Source of the DNA: Branchiostoma floridae
Taxonomy: Eukaryota > Chordata > Leptocardii > Amphioxiformes > Branchiostomatidae
Reading direction: 5' to 3'
DNA: 64,000 nucleotides
Assembly: GCF_000003815.2 (NCBI RefSeq)
Contig: NC_049980.1
Coordinates: 16,734,958 to 16,798,957, forward strand
How positions within the stretch are numbered: the stretch's first letter is position 1; every line of letters begins with the position of its first letter. Positions 25,976 through 40,900 of this stretch are shown here, piece by piece. The notes under the pieces are model-generated. The model had not been told where the DNA came from, searched no databases, and worked only from the letters and a program-made list of their open reading frames with translations. The translations under genes and the position numbers were made by a program.

Positions 25976-28900
25976 CTGCATGTGAGAGGGGGATAGGGGA
26001 GAAGAAATAACGATAATACATATAATGATAATTTTGATTTATGTCTGGGAATATGTTAGGACATCTCTGTTCTGTTACCTAAGTTTGTCTAGCAACTACT
26101 GATTGTGTTGCCTATGTTCACTTACGTTGTACATGTATTACCCTCTGTTCATTTGTACTATTTGTTGATGTGTCTTATAAGTCCACGCGGGCTGGGCGTT
26201 TGTAAACACACGACACTCTAATAAATATCTTTCATCCATTCATTCATTCAATAATGCAAGAAATGACGTGATACTGTGTGATCCCATGTTACGAATAAGA
26301 ACATGGTAACATCAGCCGTCAAGTCACAAAGTTAATCGAACTATCATTTTACTTTAACAGCTGATTGCATCATGATTGCCTGGCCTTTTCGTCAGCATGG
26401 TGACTGTATGAGGTCTGTATCATGTGCTCTCGATTTATTCCATCTCTGTGGCTTGGCGGTGAGCAGGTTATGTTAGGCATGTTCACCATGTCTATTTCTC
26501 AACGCATGATAGCGCACAGGGGCGGATCCAGGATTTTGCAAAGGGGGGGGGTGCATATGCTGTTGCATGTCAGGTCGTGGCCGAAGGCCACGAATGCGCA
26601 GCGTAGCTGCGCGGGGGGAGAGCACGAGAGCCCCTCTCGTTGGGGGGGTTTGGGGGCCTCCCCCGAGAACTTTTTAAAATAAAGAGGCTCTCTGGTGCAT
26701 TTTAGAGCTATTTCTGTGCAAAAATACCCAACGAATCAACACTGACTTTTAGGGCTGAACAAATATAATAAACGAACGAACACTGATAGTTAGCAATCTC
26801 ACATTAAACAATCATATTTTTGGCCTGGGGGAACGGCCATCGAAACATGTCTTGAGCCGGGGGGAGGGCTATTGAAAAAAAATTGCCTAATTGGCCTTAG
26901 AAATACAAGCAAAATGTGCCCCTGAAATGCAGGAAATGGAGTTTCAGGTGGTCAAGATTTCAATTTTTTTCTGGACGTGTCCGGCGCCCACGACGCTCTG
27001 GCGCTCGTCGCCATCAAAAATATTTTCCCCTGACAGAAATGTCATTACATTTAGCATAGTCTACCAGCAAAGTTTATCCCTCAAAGTGCAGAAAATCCTG
27101 TTTCAGAGGGTTCAAATTTCAACATTTTTCTCCAGACCTACCTTGCGACAGCTCGTGCGCTCGAAATCGTGAAAATACGTTGGGGGCGTCGTCGCCCTTA
27201 ATAATATAAGCTAAAAACCCTACTAGAAAGGCTGTTTAACTTGGCTTAGTCTGCCAGCAAATTTGTCCATCAAAAGTTAGGAAAGATCGTTTCAGATAGT
27301 CAAGATTTCCAAATTTTCCCGGGAGAGCATGCCCCGGACCCCCTAGGATTACGTTAATATAGTTCGCCCTCCCCATAAGAAATTTGCTGCAGCCGCCTCT
27401 GTCGTGTAATTCCATGTTCGCACGAAGTTTACGAAGACTATAGCAACTAAAATTGGTATCAATATCAATCCTGTGTGCATCGGTTCTTTGTAGACGGAAT
27501 GGTTCACGGACGGCAACGGGATAAAACATTACGATGTTTACTTTCGTGACATATTTCTGCTGCGTGCATATGACGTAATCATGCATATGATGGCGCGAAA
27601 ATTTTTCGGCAAGTTTGTTGGTTGGCCGAAATAACTCCCGTTTTGGAATGATTACAGCAGTATTGAAGCGGTTTTCGTCACGATATCGCTAAAATGTACC
27701 CAAGTCTCTTCCAAGTAGAACATTAATTTAGTTTCTTTTGTGTAAATATCGTACATGTGTAGTGGAAAAGATCGCCGTTTTTTTACCTGACCCATTTTGC
27801 ATCAGCCCTCCCCCCGGTAAATAACGTCAAGTCCCTTAGCGGAGACATATCGTAAGTTTGACACATTTTTACTCCTGACATTTACCGTCACAGTATGAAT
27901 GAATGAATGTTTAATATTGTATCTTGCGTCGCTCAGTCCACATGGGCTAATAGGGTACCAAAATAACAAATATAATAACAATATTAGAGTCAGATGGAAC
28001 ATAAGCGAGTTCCGAAGGAGGGTGGGAGTATTGCCAACGTTCTGGTTACGGAACATTCTGGCTATGCCCGCAAAGACCGACGCAATGAGGAAGTAAAAGC
28101 GGGAGGAGTGCGCCTTGGCATTGTTGGTTAGCGGCTTTGTATTGTCGCCGCTCCGCTGCAACTTTCGCTGATTTTCTGGATTTCTTTGTGGAATTCCTTT
28201 TTTTTGGTGGTCCAGCTGAATTTTTTTTTGGGTCCAGCCAAAGGGGGGGCGCGCGCCGGGTGCGCCCCCCCCCCCCCCCCCTAAAACCGCGCCTGGGGCA
28301 GATTATCACAACTTGTACCTGGATAAGCCGACCGCTGCCGTGCAGGACGGTGAGAATGAACATGACGATGTACAGCTGGTGAGTGGCCCAAAAGGCGCTG
28401 AAGGCCCTCCTGCGGGCGTACCCCGTGGCGAACACGTAGATGATAGACACCACGAGTAGCAACAGAACGCCGGTCACACCTGGATATCAATGTATGTGTT
28501 TAACGTAACCGTCACAAAACCCAATTACAAGTCAAGTCACAAGAAGTTTACGGATATCATGGGAAATATAAGACTAGTCTAACTTCTCGGCCATGTTGCC
28601 TGGCCGACAAAAACTGACAAACAGAAAGCCAAAAAAATGCCTAAAAATAATCCCAAAACAAGCCTCAGCGAAACGTCTGCTTGGAGAATAATCCTACCTG
28701 CCATTGTCTGAAATGCCCACCAGTACCACTTCGGTGGTTGGTCAGATCTGAGAAAAGAGAAAACGAATTAGGTACAATCTCAGATCTACGCATTTCTAAA
28801 GTGACGAAGTCATAGTTTGCTGCATGCGCATTTCTGCCATTGTGTCATGGACATGACAACACAAACAAAATTTACACCACAGTTCGGCCAACACCGCTAG

Positions 28901-31900
28901 TACTTCATGAGGGAGACGACCATGTCTGCTTATTCCCAGTAACACTACGGTGTTGTCAGCTGGTGTCAGCACGTACCCATTATCGAGCGTCCTGAGAGAC
29001 GGGAAGAGACAGACCAGGTGGTTGAGGGGATGCACGGCAAAGTGATACACGTTGACCAGGTGACCAAGGGTATGGATAACTGTGCAAGGAAAAGCAAATT
29101 TCTCAGTAGGAAAAACAGATCAGGTACGTGGACACAACAATAGATACTTGATGTGTTGTGAGTGTATTTCTTACTGTACTGTGTAAACGATAGCTGTTAT
29201 CTTTTTGCAACTACTTAAGGGTATACATGTAAGGCGTTTGATTTTTGACTGGAAACAACCACTGTGGTACCCCGAATGATCTAACTTTTACTACTAGACT
29301 AAGTATATTGTCAACACTTGAGAATATTATAACAGGATTTTGAAGCATACATCCGATTTTGCAAATGACATCAAATAATGCATAAGCTAATGTATCACAG
29401 GTGTGCCGATTACTTACTGGTGAATACAAGCGCCGTGATGGCAACGATCTTATGGAAGTCCACGGCATAGTCAAAGGGGATGTACCTATGTAACAAGTGA
29501 TAGTCAAATAGATCAATAAAAATACACATAATAGAAAATCTTTCGTCTTCCACTGTCTTCGAAAAAGGAGTCGAACCCAATAGCCCAGGACCTAGAGTTA
29601 GCTTTTACTAGTTTTAGACTAGAGTAGTAGACATTTTTATATTATTTTGTACTCTGTCTGAATCTCTCATGTTACCTGCAATTAGCCCACGGGCTAGAAT
29701 TTGCAGTAAACTTTTATTTTTTATTGATTACTTCCGACACAGGTCTATGGTGTAACAGATCCAAGTCTCGCACCTGTTGAGGAAAGTCTCGCGTAGTTTG
29801 GTGAGACTGTTCCTGCACATGGTGAGCAATAGCAGACTGAAGGAGAAGGACATGGAGGCGGCCGCGCCTCGGCTCGCGATGATGCCGTACTGGGTCAGCT
29901 GGCGGATCCCGAAGTCCTCCGCTTCAACCGCGTAATCTGTGGATAGTAAAGATCTGTAATGAGCATCATGTCATTTTCCACAATTTCAAATGATGTCACC
30001 TGCTCTGTCTGTGGAATGCACACAAATAGACACATATACGTACAGACAGAGACAGATATACACACTCTTTCTCTCTCCCCCTCTCTCATTGTCTAATACT
30101 AGTTTGTTGATTGTTCTAAATGTTACAACAGACCAGCAGAACGACAAGATTACAAATTTTCCTTATCTTACAGGAAGCTGCTTACGGTACGCTCTCTCTA
30201 CGAACAAGGCGAATGTGATGGCGAAGTAGAAGATGAGGTAGAGGAGCTGCAGCCTCTTGTTCTCCACCCATCGTTTGAAGGCCTGCATCTTCCTCTGGTA
30301 GGCGCTGGCGGGGTATGTCTCTCTCAGAAGCTGTACCTTGATGTCTGAGGACGAACGGCCGGTCGACCTGCGCTTGCCGTTGGGAGCAGTCACGGCGTCA
30401 CTTTGATGGTAAGAAAATACAGTGTTGAGCATAATATATGTCTACTGTCGGCCATCTTTCATCTGCACAGGCAGCGGGCTCGTGTTGGTCTCTTGGCCTG
30501 CTTTAGGATATTCATATATCTCGCATAGCAGTGGACACATGGACATATCCCAGACATTCACAACTACCAACGGTATAAGGTTAAAGAGAATTGAAGAAGT
30601 CTCCAACTCTTAAGTTCCAGAAAACAAGAATGTGATATTAGTGTTTCTATCCGCATTTATAACACAGGAAAGGAAACAATTCTGGACAAGGTTCGTGCAG
30701 ATGTGCCATCTATCTACCTGTTATGAGTATGGGACACACCTGGTAAAGACGTTGTCACTATCTGTCGTGTTGGCAGCACAAGGTACAGAGGGGATGGGCT
30801 CCAGCTTTGGAGACGTCTTCCGTCGGGTGGCAGAGACTACGTCGCCACTGGACACCACGGGTGCACTAGCCCTCCTCAGCCGCCAGGGTCCTTTCGGAAG
30901 CATGGAGGAACTTCGCCGCCTTCCACTTTCCTTTGGAACGCTGGTTCGGGTGGGACGAAGAGTCGTCCAGTCACTTCCTACATTTGAGACAGAGTAGGAT
31001 TACTGATATCGATAAGGATGACAGCGTGTTGTAAGGTAATAGGAGCCAATGTTGTGTTTGTTCTTTGTGAAGACACTAGCTGCTCGGCTGAAGAACTGCC
31101 CAAGGCTATGGAGGATAGGGAAGGATGGAGGAAGAGAGTTATGGCCATTCGTGCAACCAGCACGCCCGGATGATGATGATGTTGTGTTGCTGCTCAATGA
31201 TGCAGCGCGTTTCCGTACACAGTAATACGTATCTTGATTATATCTGTATTGTCGGTAAGACGACCCGACCCTTCTGCGTAACACACCAGCTTCACAGGCA
31301 CGGGGAACGGCATCAGGCGGTTATATAACACTAAACTGCCTATCTGTAACACCTAACGTGTGCGTATTTATTCTAGACGCAAGTGTTATACAAAGCAATC
31401 TAATGAGAATATCCATGCAGCACATAATGGTTCCGAAAGTTTAGCTCTATGAGATGGCCTTCCAAACGCTGTGAGAATCAGCTATGTTCGTCCGTACCTG
31501 GTTACGAAAGTTTAGCTCTATGAGATAACCTTACAAATGCTGTGAGTACCCGCTATGTTCAGCTGTGTCTGGTTCCGAAAGTTTAACTCTATAAGACGAC
31601 CTTACAAATGCTGTGAGTACCCGCTATGTTGAGCCGTGCCTGGTTCAGCTCCTCCTTGTGATCCTGCATCATCGACACGAACTTGTCGAAGCTCATGTCC
31701 TGCTCGCCTTCCATTCCCGCCTCCGCGAACATCGACTCCACCAAGTCTTCTATCCGACCTGTGGTGTTGTTACTCACCAGCTCCATCAAGGATCTGTGGA
31801 GACGATAACAAAGTCTTAATAAAGCTAAGAAAATAGACGTTACGTGCATGTCCAAAACGTTTCCTTCGTCACTGGCTAGTAAACATAGCAAGGACAAACG

Positions 31901-34900
31901 CGTGATAAGTTTTAGACAGCATGATATTATTTCAGACACGATTTTGCGTATTGTATTCAGAATGTGAAAATGTTCAAAGACTAACATCCACTCACCCCAG
32001 CATGTTCGTTAGTTCCTTCCTGCTCAGATAGCCATTCCCGGTCTGGTCGTACATGTCGAACATGACGCGGAGCTTGTCTTCCATGGTTCCTGTAGTAGAT
32101 ATAAGTGTCATATGTAAAAACTCCTACCCTAACTGATACTACATGAGATCTAAACTCATGGAAGGAACACCTTGTTACTAATGCAAAAGTATTGTTGGCG
32201 GGAACATCCTGTCAATAGCCTCCACCTTGACGTTATTCATAAGGAAACATTTCATGCGCTGTCTTCCTTAATATGGAACGCCTGCCACTATATCTTCAGA
32301 GCTTAGTTGAATTGCTTAACAACTGAATCGCTATTTTATTTTGTCAAAATGATCGACATGTATATCACTTTTGCTCAGAGCGATTAGATAACCATGAAAT
32401 AACCGATGTAAAACACGTGACTTTACTTCAGCACCAAGGACAGGCCCATTCTTCTTGCATTTTATTTATCTATACTTTGTCAAACTGAGGGAAACTAATA
32501 TCACTCTTGCTCACAGCGATTAAATAACCATGATATAATACACGTAAAGCACATGGCATTGCTTCAGCACCAAGGACAGGCCCCTTCTACTTGCGTTTAT
32601 CTAATTCTGTGCCCAGGATGACTCGCTCAGTGATAAGGCATTTTACTGTGAACTTGGACGTTCGAGTCGTTTTTTTGGAAATGGTTTATTGTGAAGGTCA
32701 TACCCTTGGAGAAGATGACGACCAGATCTAAGAATTCCCGGAAGGAGATGTAGCCGTTCTTGTCCTTGTCGACAAGGTTGAACATCTGCACCACAAACTG
32801 AGAGTCCGGACGGAGGGACATGGCCTCAGCAAACTCCACCTGAACAAAAAACAGCCACCATACAGAATGTCATTACTTCTATATCTATGTCTTTTATGTG
32901 ATTATCTGGCGATTTGTTTTAAACAACTTTAAATTTTATCAGTGTAACATGAGTACGTTATGGTGTCTGCTTTCTTACATATATGAAAGGAACGTACATA
33001 ATGTACTGCCAAATTCGTAACGAGTTAGCAACTCTTATCATAAATCGTTGAAGTGTGTGTTTGGTAAGTAGTTAATTTCAAATGGCGTTTTGACCATTCT
33101 TTGGTGCCAGATGATGGCAAATGAAGTCTTGTATTTAGCTCACCATTTGCAATATGCATGTTACATATACAAGGGATGGTGTCTTCTGAAGTTCTTAAGG
33201 GCTTCAACTATAGCTAGCCAGACAATTACCTTAGTCAGCTCACAGTCCAGCGCGCTCTTGGCCTTCCACTTCTCGGGCTGCACCACCCAGTCATCGACGG
33301 CACGGGAGCTGCTCAGTGCCTGCGGACACGTACCCAAAATTACCTGTTTAATACATAGCACATTTTTGTGGCTCTGGAATACACAACATCAACGTTACAT
33401 GATATCTGAGACACGGCATCAGGCGTAAGAGCCGGTCACATTTGTCGTACGATCGTCATTCGATAGCAATATAAGGACATTCTTCGGATGACCGTCCACG
33501 TGTCGTGCAAAAACCAGCTTTCTTGATAGGGAAAGGGGTTGCCTTGGATCACTGTCTGCTTGAAACTTCTATGACATCGAAACCGGACACGACCTATGGC
33601 AAATGCGACTGTACTGTGCTGACATGAGTAGTTGAGTGTAGTTGAGTGCATTGCATTATTTGATACCTTCTCCACTTATGCAGCTATTTCCTTTGGACCT
33701 GCCTGGACCATATTGTACTCAACAGCCCGCCACCAAGATAGCTGCAGACTTAATGTAACACTAGTGGCGCCGGATCGTTTTTTTTATTTCTAAAACCCTT
33801 TTTACATATTCAGCCGCTGTCCCATGATAGTTTTATAACAGATAATGGTCAACAACCATTACACCAGAGTGCCATTACCCAAGTAAGTTACAATTGCATA
33901 CCTCGACATCAACGGAGTTTGACTGAAAAAGACAACGTAAATTAGATTTTTTTAAAAACCTTATTCAATATTTCAGCATAATACACAATAGCACATACAT
34001 ACACATCATTGGAGCACAATGGAATAAAAAAACATTAACATGAGGTATAACAAAACTGGGTGAGGGAGAGAGAGGGGTAACAAGCGTTGATCATTGGTCT
34101 GTGATTGACTTAACAGGTGTATCTAAGGGATATCTATCATTGGCATATTGGCAATTATAGCTTTAAAGTATTTCAAGTTTGGTTTCAAATCTTTCAAAAA
34201 ACAGGTGTAAATTACATATTTGGCAATAAGGATACAATGTAAAAGCTTGTTGTCTCTATATGTTTCAGATATTTCATATATAATTAAGTTCTCATCTATG
34301 TTCAGATCTTGCTGTGTTTTGATTTCCCACCATGTACAAAAGTGTTTCCAGAAAAGTACAACTTCATTACAATATACAAAAATATGCTCAATAGTGTGTT
34401 CTTTATTACAGTTATTGCATTTGTTGCTTTGTTTGATGTTAACGTTTTGTAGCCAGTTGTTTGTCGCAAGATACCGGTGTAGAATCTTATACTGAAAACA
34501 TTGTAATTTTGTGTCTTTTGTTACAACAAAGGCATTGGTATAAGCATTTTCAATGTTACCACTTCCTATTTTTTGTATAATGTTGTTATCTTGACCTGGT
34601 GATACAAATTGTTTCTGTATCAGAATATCATATATTTGCTTACATGTGAGGGTATAGGGTCTATCTTATAATGTATGATGTTTTCAGGATTACATTTTCT
34701 TCTATCCTTTTTAACTACTTCTTTCCATTTCTGTGGCATGGCTGTTTTGAGTGAGTTGTATTTTAATACATGACATGGATTGATTTCTATACCATATGTG
34801 TTGTGTAGATCAGTTATACTATAAAAGGTTCCATCGTTTTTTAACAAATCATTGAAATATATAATGCCTGCGTTAGCCCATGTTTTATAGTATACAGATG

Positions 34901-37900
34901 ATGTTCCAGTTACAATGTATCTATTATTCCATATAATTTGAGAACAGATCTGTCTGTGTGAGAGTGGTTCATACTGTATTACGTCTTCCCAAGAGGATAT
35001 GACATCTTTATAGAACGTAACAATGGTAGGTTGGACAAGTCTAGCAGTATACATGAAAAATCACATTTGAATAATAAGAAACCTCCCCATTTTGAGAAGA
35101 GACTTTCTTTTTCCACTGCTTAGTGGGTCTGTAATAAGCCGTCTTACCCATGTTGCCTTTATTGCTTTATTCTTGATGACAAAGTTTACCATCTTTAGTC
35201 CTCCTTGGGATATTTTTCCAATCAGAGATTTCATTTTAACCTTGGTAGGTTTGTTTGCCACACATATTGAAATATATCATCATTTACTTGTTTTATAAAG
35301 GTTGGTGGTGCATGTAAAACTGAACAATTATAAACAAGCTTGGAGATACCTAGTGTCTTGATAATTAAAATTCTGCCTATAATGATAAGATTTCTACTTT
35401 TCCATACATTGCATAGTTTTTTCATCTTTGTAAAGTTGTTTTCAAAATCCTTATTGTAACATATATCTTTATTGTGTCCAAAGTGCGTGCCTAGGGCACA
35501 TAAATTAGATACTTAGGCGCAGCCTGCGCCTCTTCTGGGACGACCTAATGCCTCTATTAGATCAACATCAAGTGCAGGCGTATCTACGCCATCTTGAGCT
35601 CATGCTGAATATGCCAGTGTTAAACAGTGGCCCTTTGCCAGTGTTAGACATTGGCCCTTGTGAAAAGCCCTGAGAAGAAGTTTGTCCCACCTGTATTTTG
35701 ACGTGTCGAAGGAAGGCAGCTACCAATAAACGCATGCAGTGATAAAAGTGATAGCAACACCCATTCTATACCATATCGCACGGCAGCAAAAACAACACGA
35801 AGTCGACGATCTGTCAAAACGTTTTTAGATTGTTTTTGTGAATTTCTTGCTGCCAGAGCTCTAGCCATGACGTCAATAATTCCTCTTAAAACCCACGTTA
35901 GTGTTTCTATACAATGTAAGTGGCATACCTGTAGAAAAACACTGCAGAAAAAGTCCTCCAGGGTCTTCTGTCTGTCCTCTATAGTGACAGCTTGTTTCTG
36001 CAGCTGGCCCAGCTCCACCTCCTGCAGCTCCACGGGAACCTGCTGGGCGGTCAGGAACTGCTTCAGGTCCGCCAGGAACGTCTCCCGCTCGTGGTGGCTG
36101 GAGAACTTCAGAACCTGTATGGAGCGCATTGTTCAATGCTCATAAAGAACAACTCTGGTTTGCGGAGACTCTCCCGCGGCCTCTGAGAGGCTCTACTTAA
36201 CCGGGATGTGGTATCCATTTTGTGGACATGGTCTGTGATCAAACGTTAACCAATCAGGGAATCGGCTTTGCCTGAAGGAAACATTGAGACAATTCTCTGA
36301 TTGGCTGCCAGCTGTTTGGTGGCCACGCCAATAAAACTGGAGACCTCAGTCCGGTTTTGCAAAGCCTCCCCAAGGTACATTGTGAGGGCCACGGACTAGG
36401 GTCTTCGTAGGAGAATGGTCAAGCATGGGTGATTGTCTATAGTCAACACTGACTAAGAGGATCGATATTTAGGACTTCTTCATTTCCAATGACTATACAA
36501 TAATAACGTTGTATTGCTCTCCTTGTCAAATGACAAATCTACTAAAGTCATTATACCAGATCATATTCCCTTGGGATGTGGATGGACAGGAACTTGCAGC
36601 CCCTGTCCCTGGAGACAGTGATGATCCCTCGGGCGATCTTGGCGATGTTGACTAGACGAAAGACGGCGTCTCTTGTATCCCTGACCTCTATCAGGGACGG
36701 ACTCTGCAGGGTCACCACAACTTGTCTGGTGGGAAGCCTCCTTCCCTGCCATTCCGTTGCTACACAAAAGGAGGCATTATTATGTACTAATTGGTACAGT
36801 ACGTTACAACAACCCCACTCAGCTGCGACCACTGAGAGACCAAAGATTTGACAGATCACTCAACGAATTTCACAAATAAAGAACATTGTCTTTTTTACGT
36901 TTTGTATGTTTTGCGGTCTTTCGTTTAATCATACTTTTAAACCTTGCATAACAGATCTATTCCAATCATTATCTGAAGTGTTTGTATTTAAACTTACACA
37001 AATCCAATTTTGGTTTCCATGCGGTCGCTCAGAGATCGCCGTATAGTGGAAAGGGGGCCTTAGTACATATACGACGCTGCGACGGCCCTGTCTATGTACG
37101 CATGATCTTGTCGTACAGTGTGTGCAGAACATATCGTGCGACTATTGCGAATCACGATAGTCAATGACTTTCAACCAATGTCGATTGGGCTGAACATGAC
37201 GTCTGCGATGTGTTCATTGTTCTATGTTGGATTTGTTTAAGATTATGTTATGTTATTATTATGTTATTATTTTCTTTTGTCTTCTGATTTAATGCGATTT
37301 TGTAAAATTATCCCCTGTCAATCAGCTAGTCAATTGACCAAAGATTCGTGAATTGACCAATAAATGACGTAATCATCATCACGATATTCATGACATTATC
37401 AATCAGATCTTCAACGAAGGCTTGTCCAAGCCACCTTGTATATGCATAAGCTATCATGTAGTAAGAATATGCACCCACCCTGGTAAGCGTTAGAAGGGAG
37501 ATCTAGTTTTTTCTTCGGAGTCTGCAGTCGCCTCTCTGTCCGAAGTTCGTTTCTCCAGGCTGCCACCATGATGACGAAAACGCAACCTAAAAACGCGATT
37601 GATGAGTTCAAAAATTAATTCCAACAGTTACTACCCAACTAATGCAACACAATAACATCACCAACATACACACACTCTATCTGACCGAGCGGTGATCCCA
37701 AGAGATACGTTCAAGGTGTCAATGCTATGTTAATCATGAGGAAGTAAGTCTTAGTTTGCATAATTATCATGTCATTACGTTAGTCTTCATCAAAAATTAC
37801 CTACAGGTCAATTCACGAAAGTACATTGATCCTGTCTGCAGGTGAAATGCCCTGTCACTTATGTCACCTCTTCCCGAAGACAAGAACTATCTAAAAACCA

Positions 37901-40900
37901 ACAATCACGACGATATATTCATATATACATGTATAAAGCATGTCTAGTAGAAGACGAGATATCCTCTTTCAACAACAGTAAAACCCAACAGATAGCCTAA
38001 AATCGTATTATTTCTTCATTTTGCTGGCATCAGCCAACACACCAGATATCATAACGATTCGTCCACAACGTCTCCAGTTACACTGTTCATAGATAAAATG
38101 ACAGGCAGACGTCAACAAACACACTGCACCCCATAACAACATCTACTGGCGAAGGTAAAGAGAAAACCCACCGAGAGGAAACAGGCACAGGACGATGACC
38201 GTGACGCCAAACGTGACCCAGTCGACGTTGTCAAAGTAGCTGAAAGTCGTCTGACCGGTGCACGGCTCTAAGTCCGAAGGGTCCACCTCAAGAGGAGAGC
38301 CGTTACCGTCTTTGTGAAAAAAAGTACATGTGAAGCACTAGTCATATGTATGAAAGTGTACATGTAGCACTGATGCATTCTCCTGTAAATAATCAGAACG
38401 CCAGTTAGAAGCTCTGAGGAAGGTGATTGAGAGACATCAAAATGTACTAAACTGATGCATTCTATTCTTCGCTATCACATAAATGGCGATGACGAAGTTT
38501 CAGCCGTAATGTATCTAACAATCAGCTGATATTCTGAATATTTCAATTAATCCTCTAGTAACGTTATTTTTTAAATTGTGTCTAGTTTCATTCAACATTT
38601 ACGTAAACCTTATATAAAGAGGGTGTAACTCGATCCTCCCAAGCCTGCGAGGTCCTTTTTATGAATAAAAGCATCATCATCAAAATCATCACTATTGGTG
38701 GAGAACATAGATTGTCCAAGTAGCGTGTAGTTCTCATCACGAGTAAAATATACTTAACCGCCGCTTGGCTGCTGCCCCGGCTACGTAGTGGGTTGTCCTC
38801 GAAACTACCGACTCACCGTTCTTCCAGACGAAGACGTCATCCTGAAGCTGTGCGGATGGCACATCTGTCACTCGACTGAGGATATCTTTGAAGTTGATGC
38901 CGCGAATAGTATTCAGCTCGTCTTCGGTGAAGCCACTGCAAAACCAAAAACAAATGACCACTAGTACAGCATTGAAGGACACAAGAAAACTGGCACAGGT
39001 CGAGTGGGTGATAAGGGTTTAGGTGGCTTAGTGGCTTGAAATCACTTCCGGGCCTTAAACAGACGCACAAAGTCCGTTTCTTACAAAGGTACATGTACAA
39101 TGACAGCTACAAAGTATTGAATGCTAAAGCACATAGCTGTTGAAGAAGAAAAGGCGAAAGGAGAGTGAAAATCCATGACAGCGGGTACAGCGAACCATCA
39201 CTACTGAGACTCACCTTGTTTGTGTGTTTTCGAACCAGAAGCGGTCAGCATCCCGAAGACGTAAGAACTGTTGCTTCATGATGGTCTTGTAGAGCATTCC
39301 CGGCCTGCCTGCGCCAGCTCCCGCCAACATCCCTCCCACCCACACGTCCAGTTTGTCCACGGAGCCGTACAGGTCGCTGAGCTCGGACACCATCTGTGAG
39401 TGGACGGAGTTTTACCGAATTAGTCTGGTTGACATTCATATTGCAAGTTGTGCAGAGTCAACAATTTCCAAGTTGAAGATATAAGGATATAACGCATGAC
39501 ACATAAGCCCAAAGCCCGTCAAGAGCAAACCATTTGACTACGATCATATTAGATGGCGACTATATATCTATGGCTTTGTTATGTACACTGTATCTTTGTC
39601 ATATCACTTTGTCTAATCATTACCTCTTCTCTCATGCCTCAATAAAAGCGACCAACAGACCTACTTGAGTTTTTCATTGATAAAAAAGTTAGTACACACT
39701 TCGCCAAGTGCAACTTCCTTGTGCACAACAATCAAGTAGTAGGTACAAACCTCGTCGGATATTTTCTGGTTCATGACCTTGATGTCCGTCCAGTTGTGCA
39801 GCGGTGCGAGCCCGTACTGCCTGCAGGCCGTGTTGTAGTCGGGAAGACCGTGGTCCCGCCCCCGCTGGATGTCCATGGCCACCAGGTCTCGTCGGGAGAA
39901 CGTCAGAGGCCCATAAAGGAACCCTGGAGGAAATTAAAGACATCAACATTTTTCAGATTGAGAGCTTCAGCTTTTTTGGCAAAGTACTTTTTTCCAGTCC
40001 CACGTGTTATGCTACTGAGAACTATGTTCATTGAATTGAATTGTTCATTCTTTTGTTCCAATTTTTATATTGGTTATTTGTTTGAATGTTTTGTTGTGTT
40101 TTGATAGACGTGGCCACGGTGACACCTATCTCAAAATATCCTCTATTGTCATGGTGAAGCACAATGAGCAGATGGTTAGATGAACCGTTAGCTTCCGGCT
40201 GTATCAGCAAGCCTGGAATATTCGTGTTTTTTCGACGAGTCTTTTGTCAAAAATCACGAAAACATGAAAATTATCGGAATCGGAATTATCGGAATAAGTA
40301 TTGTAATTGATACCGCCGATGTTTTGTGAAATAGTTTGAGAACTTACGACAGATGAGTAGCCTGATTGAATCGCACTTAAAGCGGCCCGCCCAAAGTTGG
40401 CCGGAAAGGGCTGTTTATACGGGCCCGGAGGTGTTCGCGTGTTTTCGACATTTTACCTTGCAAGTCCTCTGACACGATGCTCCTCCCACCGTCTGCGATC
40501 TGACCAGCCATTCCTGACAAAAGGCCGTCCACGTCCTCATCAGTCTGGATCACGTCCTGTGAGGTTGAGAAGAATAGAGGACAAATATGTTCGTTGTCTT
40601 AAAAAAAGTTGCACGGCAATTAGGACTCGAACTTGTAGAACTGCATAGCTTACCTCAGCGCTCCAATAGGTGTTACACGTGCGAATGGGCATCGCGTGTC
40701 CTGAGGAGTTTCTGGAAAGTAAAATTCATGCAGGTTAGTCTTCTCTATAAGGCCTGAATAGTTATGCCACTTTTTGCAGGTGATAAGTTATGTGTAAGTC
40801 TTTTAGATAAGAAAAAATGAAGTGAGCAAGTTCCCTTTTGACCGTTTTACATGAGCCTGTCATTTGAAGTTTGGAAGACCTAATCACCAGGTGCAGGGTA

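Noticed and set aside
27802-28281. Minus-strand frames with [21 protein letters not shown] sequence
   Set aside because: They lie inside the repetitive insertion, lack splice sites in phase with DUOX and run through homopolymers; probably decayed transposon sequence.
35873-36136. Second minus-strand frame over DUOX exon 17
   Set aside because: It is a shadow frame. The other frame matches DUOX and keeps phase with exons 16 and 18.
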